Positions 56,620 to 64,000 of a DNA stretch of 64,000 nt are shown one piece after another (the first letter of the stretch is position 1; each line of letters opens with the position of its first letter). A program made the translations under genes and the position numbers. Under the pieces are notes generated by a model. That model worked only from the letters and a program-made list of their open reading frames with translations. It had not been told where the DNA came from and ran no database searches. The stretch spans positions 1,278,295-1,342,294 of the forward strand of contig PCDI01000003.1 in the NCBI GenBank assembly GCA_002778195.1. Direction: 5' to 3'. This DNA comes from Raffaelea ambrosiae. Lineage: Eukaryota > Ascomycota > Sordariomycetes > Ophiostomatales > Ophiostomataceae.

Positions 56620-58171
56620 ATGGGCGACGTTGGTGGTGTGACGGCCGTATCGGCGCCGGGTAAGGTCCTCCTAGCCGGAGGCTACCTCGTGTTGGACCGC
56701 GCTTACACGGGCCTGGTGTTTGGCCTCAGTGCGCGCATCAATGTAGTGGCCCAGGCCATCAAGACGAGCCCAGGCGTCCAATTGACCGAAATAGTCGTGG
56801 AGAGCCCGCAGTTCCTCGACGCCCAGTGGTCGTATGGATACCACCTGGCCGATGAGGACGGCGGCTTCCACGTCACTCAATTGCGTGTGTAAGTGAGAAG
56901 AAGAAACAGAGATCCAGAAAGCTGAGACAAGGAAGAGTGGAGAGAGAAACAGGGAAAAAGAGCGGGATGAGAAGGACACGCATCATATGCGCAAAGTGCT
57001 CCCGGACAATGCATATATGGCTAACATATATCTCTATCTCGTCCTCCTCGCTTGCAGTGGCCCTACCAGCCCAGCCAACCCCTTTGTCGAGACCACACTC
57101 GCCTACGGACTCACCTACGTCTCGCGTCTGGCCCATCTCAGTCCGTCCCACAGCATCGACTCCTCGCGACTGACCATCCTCGCCGACAATGACTACTACT
57201 CGCAGCCGTCCTCGGCGACGGGTGCGACGGACAGCACCTCCACGTCCACCGGTGGCCGCTTCGCGCGCTTCCCGACCACCATCACGGGCGCCAACAAGAC
57301 GGGCCTCGGCTCGTCGGCTGCCCTCGTCACCAGCCTGACCGCGGCCCTGCTCACCCACTACCTGCCGCGCCATCTGTTCGACCTGTCGACCCCGGCCGGC
57401 AAGACCACGCTCCACAACCTCGCACAGGCAGCGCACTGCGCCGCCCAGGGCAAGGTCGGCTCGGGCTTTGATGTGGCCGCCGCCGTGTATGGGTCGTGCA
57501 CATACCGGCGGTTCTCGCCGTCGGTGCTCGCCGGCCTGCCAGAGCCGGGCAAACCAGGCTTTGGGGCGGCTCTTGAGCGCGTGGTGGGCATCGCGACAGA
57601 TGGATCAGAGGCTGTTTCCACCTGGGACACCGAGATCGCCAAAGGAAGCGTGGCCACCATGCCTCCTGGCCTGGCCCTGCGCATGTGCGACGTCGACTGC
57701 GGGTCGCAGACGGTCAGCATGGTCAAGCAGGTGCTGGCCTGGCGCAGCCGCGAGCCGGAGGCGTCCAAAGCGCTGTGGGATGAGCTCCAGCAGCGCAACG
57801 AGGCGCTGGCGACGGCGATCAAGGAAAACAAGACGGCGGACCTGCCGACGGCTCTGCAGGCGATCCGGGCACTGGTGCGGAAGATGGGCCAGGCGAGCGG
57901 GGTGCCGATCGAGCCCGAGAGCCAGACTGCTCTGCTGGATGCCGTCAGCCAGGTGGAGGGCGTCTACGGCGGCGTGGTTCCTGGTGCGGGTGGATTCGAT
58001 GCTGTGTCCCTGCTGGTGCAGGACGACGAGGCCACGCTCACGCGGTTAGCCGACTTCTTAACAAAATGGAGCGCGGAGAGTGGCGGACGCGTGCGGCTAC
58101 TCGATGTCAAGGGCGAGATGGAAGGCGCCCGGCTCGAGGATAGGAGCATCTACGGACACTGGATTCAGTGA
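56620..58171 (+). CDS. ERG8: Phosphomevalonate kinase
   Basis: Two exons: 56620-56888 and 57058-58171 (460 aa). The junction joins HVTQLR to VGPTSPANPFVETT. GHMP-kinase features in order: SAPGKVLLAGGYLVLD near the N-terminus, the ATP-binding TGLGSSAAL at about 171-179, QGKVGSGFDVAAAVYGS, and the C-terminal VPGAGGFDAVSLLV. The enzyme phosphorylates 5-phosphomevalonate with ATP to the diphosphate, in the mevalonate route to sterols and isoprenoids. The ATG is the first one in frame and is preceded by a purine-rich leader (CAAAGACA). The family's lipid-enzyme role fits the E-box-like element upstream, but any sterol-linked control is inference. Confidence 0.93.
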
Positions 58172-58698
58172 ACTTAGCGGGCAAAAAGTAAAGAAAAAAA
58201 GAGGGAAAGACAAAATTAAAAAAGATACTCAAGATTTACACACGACGCGCACACACGCACAGATTCGATTCTTTCTGCATTTTTTGTCTTAGCATAGTTG
58301 ACAGTAAAAAAAAATACCTTAGTTCGAGTATATAGAATATGCTGGAATTGTTATGTAGTACGGGTACTTTTTGTTTTTTTGGGGGGAACGAATGTCGTCT
58401 TGTATTCCGATGATTCTGCAAAGCGCCTCTGCCAGTTTCATAGTATACTAGTGGCCATACTCAAATTGTGATAGCAGGCGGATAGATTATTCATTGAAAA
58501 GAGAGACTGTAAACGAAGGAATGCCAAGTTTTAAGAACGCCGGTTGATCATGACAAAAAGAAACGCGGACTTTTTTGTAAACCACCCCCCCAAAACCCAA
58601 AAAAAAAGCAAGATGCTAAGCCCATAAAAATGTAATACTTCTCTTTTTTTGGAAACACCGCTCTCATCTAACCAAGACTCCCCTGCACCGTCCACCAT
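58172..58698. other. Convergent intergenic region ERG8/NMD3
   Basis: 3' flanks of ERG8 (+) and NMD3 (-). A/T-rich. No gene seen. Confidence 0.5.
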
Positions 58699-60472
58699 CT
58701 ATTCCGCATCGTTGATGTCCAGGTCGTCCAAGTCGTCCAGGAGCTCCTCCATGCTGACCTTGGGCACATCATCGTCTTCCTCGTCTGCTCCGTCATCCTC
58801 CTCCATGGCTTCGTGTCCTTCGCCCTCATCGTCACCGTCGACATCCATGTCACCCGATGCCTCGGCACGCCGTTTCCGCGCAGCGTCCAAGGCCGGCTTC
58901 TGGCTGGGGTTCTTGTACAGGGCGAGAGCAGCGCGTAGCTCCTCGTCCTCCTCGACATCGCGCAAGAACATCTCGTATTCGTTGTCGAGGGCGTTCTGCT
59001 CGCCCTTGCGCGGTGCCAGCTCACTCTCCTGGATGGCCATGCGCTTGAGCTTCCAGTTGCGGTGGCGGTTGCGGCGGCGGTTGGGGAAGTGCTTCTTGAC
59101 GAGGACCACGTCCGGGATAGACGAGCCATAGGCGTGGGATGCTTCGATTTCGTCTAGCTGTTGGTTGTTGAAGTTGCTACCGCTGAGCATGTAGCCCATA
59201 GCCGAGTCGCCTGGCTTGAGCTGACCGCCCAGGTGTGTCCGCGTGTGGAAGGTGTGGTCGTTCACGCCAAGGTCCGAAGCACGCGCCACGGTGGCATCGG
59301 CCGTCAACCAGCGGCCCTTGCGCGTGCCCGAGGGCTCGATGTCGAGCACGATGAACTCGACGAGGTCGCCGGCCTGGGCCAGCGACGTGAACGGGATCTT
59401 CTCGCGCCAGTACACGGGCGACGAAATTTCGGCCGTCTGCAGGGTGACGGGGTCAACCAGGTTGATGGAGGTGCCGATGCGGTAGCACAGGGCAATGGGG
59501 AAGATGTTGCCGACCTTCTTGGCCATCGGGATGGGCAGGGCGACGAGGTCGTCCTTGCAGATGGGCACAAGCGTGACAGAGTAGGCAAACTTCATGGACT
59601 TGGTGCCGCTGTGCTGGTCCTCGGACACGAGCTCGGGCGAGTTCTTGACGTAGATGGGCAGCACGCTCTTGAGGAAGTCGACAAACTTGGTGGCCTGGTT
59701 GCGCTGGGCAAAGAAGAAGTCGAGTCCGTCCTTGGCCTCCTTGGTGTTGATTGTCTCGCGGTGGGCGCCGTGCTTGATCAGCAGCTGCTCCATGAACAGG
59801 AACGTCCGCTTGTGCTGCACCTTTTGGCGCACCTGGACCGTCGCCCGCCATACATTGTGCGTGTAAGACTTGGCGCAGTCTGGGCACTGGTGTGTACCGA
59901 TCGTGTATACCACCTGGAAGGTCTGCGACATGTAGACGCCCTTTTCCACCTCGTCCTGCACGGTGATCTCCACGCGCAACCGCCGGGAGTTGGGCTCGGT
60001 CCAGATAAAACGGGCATCCGTGAGGCGGACCTTTTCCAGGCCCCGGAGCCGCTTCAGACAGATCGCCAGCAGCTGGCGCGATTCGGGCGGAGCCACAAGC
60101 CACTGGGTAGGCGGAACCATCCACCGGTCGCAGTCACGGCAAAATTGCATGTTGGCCTCGCGCGGGATGCCATTCGTGATATCTGTCGTGAGCTTGATGC
60201 AGTCGAAGCACATAGCACCGGTGGCTGTGGTACCGTCGATCGGTGCTCCGCAGTTGAAACAGAGAATTCTGTCGAAAACGGTCAGTCTTTCCTGTCTATA
60301 AAACTCTCCCTCCTTCCTCCTCAAAGACCCTTTTCATCTCCTCCTCGTTCCTTCTTTCCTATTTTCTTGATAAACCTCAGGGCTCGAATACTTACGTGGC
60401 GGCAGTTTGTTCGAGTTGGCCCATCGAGGCCATTGGGACACCGCCCTCGTCCAGATCCATGGACGACGACAT
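58699..60472 (-). CDS. NMD3: 60S ribosomal export adaptor NMD3
   Basis: Minus strand, two exons: 60396-60472 and 58699-60268 (548 aa). The junction gives QTAAT-ILCFNCG, as in NMD3 of other fungi. Four CxxC knuckles are present: C29/C32, C46/C49, C69/C72 and CPDC near 155. REANMQFCRDCDRWMVPP is a hallmark of the family. NMD3 binds the pre-60S subunit joining face and bridges it to Crm1 for nuclear export. A basic patch near 435 (RRRNRHRNWKLKR) and an acidic C-terminal tail fit the known nuclear localisation and export region. The first exon starts at ATG 60472 and is short. It shares a promoter with DBP7, another 60S-assembly gene. Confidence 0.95.
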
Positions 60473-61091
60473 TGTGGGAGGAAGTTGTTAAAAGGTATAA
60501 AATATTGAGTATTAAAGTAAGGTATATCGTGGACGGGAGTTGTTGCTAGATGCCTGAACTTTTTTCTGCCAGAAAAAAAATTGCCCCACGTCTTATCTGT
60601 AATCAGTGGTAATATAGCACAGATCTTTTCAAGGTTGCTTGGAGAAAGGCGCCAGCATTTAGGCCCAAAGGACCATCCAATACATAGTCAGAACAGCGGA
60701 CTTTGTGGCAACGGAGGCGAGTCTCAGTTCCTGACAAATCAACGAATTGCTTCGTGCCTCGAGAACAAACTTGGCACGCGTCACCCTTGTTTCCAACGAG
60801 CTTTACTATGTAATTGTTTACTATGTAAACGACAGTGATAAAACAGTAGTAACCCATGCACAGTAGGTAATTTACAGTCATTTTAATCAAACCCTGCAGA
60901 GAGGGAGCAGAGGAAGTGCGAAAACGTGAGGGGAACAAAAAAAAAGGCATCACGTGATGCATATAAGTCCACGATTTACTTATCGATAACAACTTTTTTT
61001 TTTTTTTTTCCTGCGGTCTCCTTCTGCATCAGGCCTCTCCCACGGCCTCCAGTAATTACATTGGTTTCCCCAACCACAAGAAATCGCAACC
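60473..61091. promoter_or_regulatory. Shared promoter NMD3 / DBP7
   Basis: 619 bp between divergent starts of two large-subunit assembly genes. It includes a 14-bp perfect palindrome GCATCACGTGATGC at 60947-60960, centred on CACGTG, and a T-run at 60993-61008 about 85-100 bp before the DBP7 ATG. Readers of CACGTG in fungi are bHLH proteins such as Cbf1; which one acts here is unknown. Confidence 0.55.
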
Positions 61092-63755
61092 ATGGCAGAC
61101 AACGGAGGGGACATGATCCTCAACATTGACTACAGCGACGTGTCACTTGCGCCGCCACCATCGGTCAGGATTACAGGAGTGCGGTGGAGGGAACGAAACC
61201 GGCTGAAGCGAGAGGCACGGAGGGAAGGACAGCCAAAACCGACTCAAGATGAAAGGCAGGCGAAGAGGCAAAGGGTCGAGGGAGAGGAGCGACCTGCGAA
61301 ACGCATGAAAGACAGCAGTTATTCCAGTCACAATGACCGAAGTCAATCGTTTGACCGACCGAGAGAGCGGCACCGGGGCGGCACATCAACGTCGAACGAA
61401 GCAAACGGGTCGAAGCACAATGGCGTTACCTCGAGACTTTTCACATCGAATCCCGAGCCGGTAACCGATTTTGCGGCCGCCAAAGCTACCGCTCCAGAAG
61501 AGGAACGGGTGCAGCCGTCGAATGCGCCGTTGTCGGACGAGGCCGCAACATTCCACGCTCTCGGGCTGTCGCGGCGAATTTCCGAGCATCTGTCGAACAA
61601 TCTTGGCTTCAAAGCCCCGACTGCGATTCAGCGAAACGCCATTGTGCCACTCGTCAGTGCAGACAGCGATGCCTTTATACAGGCGGAGACCGGTTCCGGA
61701 AAAACACTTGCGTACCTGTTGCCGCTGGTGCAGCGGATTGCTGCACTGAGCCAGACGGAGGATGGCCGGAGACGGGAGGGCGTGAACATTCACCGTGGCT
61801 CCGGCCTGTTTGCCATCGTCTTGGCACCAACCCGCGAACTGTGCACGCAAATTGCGGCCGGTTTGGACAGCCTGCTTCGGTGCACCCGGTGGATCGTGAG
61901 CACGACGGTCCTGGGTGGCGAGCGGAAGCACGCCGAGAAGGCCCGTCTGCGAAAGGGCGCCAACATCCTGATTGCGACGCCGGGCCGTCTGACCGATCAT
62001 TTGGACAACACAGAAGTGCTGGACGTCAGCCGGGTCCGTTGGCTGGTACTCGACGAGGGGGATCGGCTGATGGAGATGGGGTTCGAGGACGACATCCGCA
62101 AGATTGTCACCAAAATTCGCCGGACGGATCTGCAGTCAGACAAGGCCAGCAAGGCCAAGGATGGCGTCGTTCTGCCAGACGGCGTGCTGCCCAAACGGCG
62201 AGTCACGATTCTCTGTTCCGCCACAATGCAGATGAACGTCCAGCGACTCGGCGAGATCAGTCTGGAGGATGCGGACCACATCACGTCGTTTGGCGGGACA
62301 GACCCGTCTGCCGCCACCACCACAGCTGCAACGACCACAGAGTCCAATGGAGAGCCCACCGGTGCGGCGGGCCAGACCGTCTTTTCGGCACCATCGCAGC
62401 TCAAGCAGGCCTATATCGTCACACCAGCCAAGTTGCGCTTGGTGACACTTGTTGCCCTGCTACGCTCCACATTTGCCCGCAAGGGGACAGTCATGAAAGC
62501 CATCATCTTTGTGTCATGTGCCGATTCGGTCGATTTCCACTTCAACTTGCTGCAGGGATCGCCTGAGCAGGAGAAAGAGGCGGACAGCGGCAAGGAGAAA
62601 GAAAGGGGAAACGAGAAGGGAAACGAGAAGGAGAAGGAACAAGAGACGAAGAAAGAGACAACAAAGGAAACAGAAGAGGAGACAGCAGAAGATGACAAAG
62701 AAAAGGCGAGAAAGGACAAGAGCAAAAAGAAGGACGAAGCCGTCAAGAGCGCCGCAAAGGCGTTCATCGCCGGCACGGTTGCTCCTGCTACCTACATCAC
62801 ATCCGCGGCCAACCGTAAGATTGTTCTGCACAAGCTGCACGGCTCCCTGGCGCAGCCTGTGCGCAAGGCCACGCTGGAGTCCTTCCGCAACGAAAAGAAC
62901 CCGGCCGTGTTGATCGCGACGGATATCGCATCCCGTGGTCTTGATGTGCCCGCTGTCGAGCTCGTTGTCGAGTACGACCCGGCGTTTGCTGTGGCAGATC
63001 ACCTGCACCGGATCGGCCGCACGGCCCGTGCTGGCCGGCCTGGCAAGGCCGTTCTGTTTCTGCAGCCGGGCTGCGAGGAAGGCTACATTACACTGTTGGA
63101 GAAGAAGTCTACGGCCGAGGGGGCGCCCTCGTCCTCGTCTACCATCACACCGCAGAGCTACGAAACGGTGCTGCAAAAGGGCTTTGCGGCACCAGTGGAC
63201 CTGCCCAAGTCTTCGGATACCACGGATGCCGACCACGACCCCTCGCGACCCAACCAGAGCTGGACCAAGCGTGCCGAGGCGCTGCAACTTCATTTGGAAC
63301 AGCGGCTGCTCAAGAGTGATAGCTACACCCCGGGGGGGAAGAAGAACGGCGGTGGTCCAAAAGACAGCAAGCTGCTCGAAGAGGCCCGCCAGGCCTTCCG
63401 CTCGCACGTTCGTGCGTACACCACGCACACGCGCGACGAGCGGATCTACTTTGACAAGCTGCAGCTGCACTTGGGTCACATGGCGAAGAGCTTTGGACTG
63501 CGGGACGCACCGGCTGGCATGGGCGGTGTAGTGCAGCGGCGGGCACCGAAGGGGGCCCACGGCTCGTCGTCTTCCAAGAGTGCAGGCAACGGCCCAAGCA
63601 CCCCCGCCACCACCTCCTCCAGCGCTGCCCGTCGTGACGTCGATTCGGACGACGAAGAGCTGGGCCGCGTGGACAACAAGGAGGCCGAGCGGAAGATGCG
63701 CGCCGCACTCAAGGCCATGATGAATGCTGGTGCGTCCGAGTTTAACATTGGGTGA
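61092..63755 (+). CDS. DBP7: DEAD-box RNA helicase DBP7
   Basis: Single exon, 887 aa. A basic, disordered N-terminus of about 140 residues precedes the Q motif (GFKAPTAIQRNAI). Helicase motifs in order: ETGSGKT (about 199-205), PTREL, TPGR, DEGD (about 320; the Dbp7 variant of DEAD), SAT (about 375), SRGLDVP, and HRIGRTARAG (about 640). Between SCADSVDFHFNLLQ and the HGSLAQ strand lies an insertion of about 60 residues made almost only of Lys, Glu, Thr and Asp (491-551). The C-terminal extension includes FRSHVRAYTTH, present in DBP7/DDX31 proteins. It acts in the nucleolus in early 60S assembly. Confidence 0.95.
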   Translation: MADNGGDMILNIDYSDVSLAPPPSVRITGVRWRERNRLKREARREGQPKPTQDERQAKRQRVEGEERPAKRMKDSSYSSHNDRSQSFDRPRERHRGGTSTSNEANGSKHNGVTSRLFTSNPEPVTDFAAAKATAPEEERVQPSNAPLSDEAATFHALGLSRRISEHLSNNLGFKAPTAIQRNAIVPLVSADSDAFIQAETGSGKTLAYLLPLVQRIAALSQTEDGRRREGVNIHRGSGLFAIVLAPTRELCTQIAAGLDSLLRCTRWIVSTTVLGGERKHAEKARLRKGANILIATPGRLTDHLDNTEVLDVSRVRWLVLDEGDRLMEMGFEDDIRKIVTKIRRTDLQSDKASKAKDGVVLPDGVLPKRRVTILCSATMQMNVQRLGEISLEDADHITSFGGTDPSAATTTAATTTESNGEPTGAAGQTVFSAPSQLKQAYIVTPAKLRLVTLVALLRSTFARKGTVMKAIIFVSCADSVDFHFNLLQGSPEQEKEADSGKEKERGNEKGNEKEKEQETKKETTKETEEETAEDDKEKARKDKSKKKDEAVKSAAKAFIAGTVAPATYITSAANRKIVLHKLHGSLAQPVRKATLESFRNEKNPAVLIATDIASRGLDVPAVELVVEYDPAFAVADHLHRIGRTARAGRPGKAVLFLQPGCEEGYITLLEKKSTAEGAPSSSSTITPQSYETVLQKGFAAPVDLPKSSDTTDADHDPSRPNQSWTKRAEALQLHLEQRLLKSDSYTPGGKKNGGGPKDSKLLEEARQAFRSHVRAYTTHTRDERIYFDKLQLHLGHMAKSFGLRDAPAGMGGVVQRRAPKGAHGSSSSKSAGNGPSTPATTSSSAARRDVDSDDEELGRVDNKEAERKMRAALKAMMNAGASEFNIG

Positions 63756-64000
63756 TGTGGGACGGACATGCATAGACTGCAAGACACAACATGCGTTTAT
63801 TTCTTGGAGGGGGGCATGATGGACCGATAGCAGGTTGGAGGGAGACCATCCGGCGCCGAGGAATTTGCTGGGAAAGGCATGGAAAAGTTTGGATTTTTAT
63901 TAATTTTTGTTAATTTTTTTTGTTTTTGGAAGAGTTTTACATGTATTCACGTGCGAAACCCCAAGTCTCTGTGAGAGATTCTGTCATTATTTTTGCTCGG
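63756..64000. other. Right-edge 3' flank of DBP7
   Basis: Non-coding 3' flank with a T-rich tract near 63895-63930. No gene seen before the window ends. Confidence 0.5.

Noticed and set aside
59161..60549. 462-codon plus-strand ORF
   Set aside because: Antisense of NMD3, crossing its intron and start.
62514..63782. 422-codon minus-strand ORF
   Set aside because: Antisense of the DBP7 C-terminal half. The Leu/Phe run is only the mirror of the Lys/Glu insertion.
1..64000. tRNA genes
   Set aside because: I scanned by eye for a GGTTCGAAtCC-like B box with a cloverleaf on both strands and found none. A tRNAscan run would be decisive.

Overview
The window is nuclear DNA of a filamentous ascomycete fungus. 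The evidence is the set of short GT-AG introns with CTAAC/CTGAC-like branch sites, three Zn2Cys6 regulators, and single-copy fungal housekeeping genes (ERG8, PAN6, POP4, ESF2, NMD3, DBP7, ASA1, a CYA5-type PPR protein). Codon style, low-complexity insertions and gene content suggest a Sordariomycete. An Ophiostomatales/Sporothrix-like source is possible but is only an impression.

Layout. (1) 0.4-11 kb, cluster-like left end: a secreted multicopper oxidase, a 14-TM-type MFS exporter, a divergent Zn2Cys6 regulator sharing the exporter's promoter, and a second Zn2Cys6 regulator of the UPC2-like kind. (2) 12-20 kb: a TTC1-like TPR co-chaperone, a HAD-family phosphatase and an ARCA-like Zn2Cys6 regulator with a long upstream region. 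(3) 19.3-24.9 kb: more than 5 kb with no supportable gene. (4) 24.9-33.5 kb, housekeeping: ASA1, POP4/RPP29, a PlsB/GNPAT-type acyltransferase and pantoate-beta-alanine ligase. (5) 33.5-45.2 kb, accessory-looking island: an unrecognised five-exon gene, a PD-(D/E)XK nuclease-fold gene with an apparent one-base frameshift, a kinase-fold protein that has lost its catalytic residues, a decayed tandem copy of that gene, several tandem repeats and a small unrecognised gene. (6) 45.2-64 kb, housekeeping again: aldehyde dehydrogenase, ESF2, the giant PPR protein, ERG8, and the divergent pair NMD3/DBP7.

Functional links. Several genes act in ribosome or RNA biogenesis (POP4, ESF2, NMD3, DBP7). NMD3 and DBP7 share one intergenic promoter that carries a perfect palindrome around CACGTG. 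The first 11 kb look like the edge of a metabolic or pigment cluster whose biosynthetic core, if there is one, lies to the left of the window. The most unusual stretch is the island at 33.5-45 kb. Exon coordinates below were placed by hand from splice signals and reading-frame continuity, without transcripts or searches.
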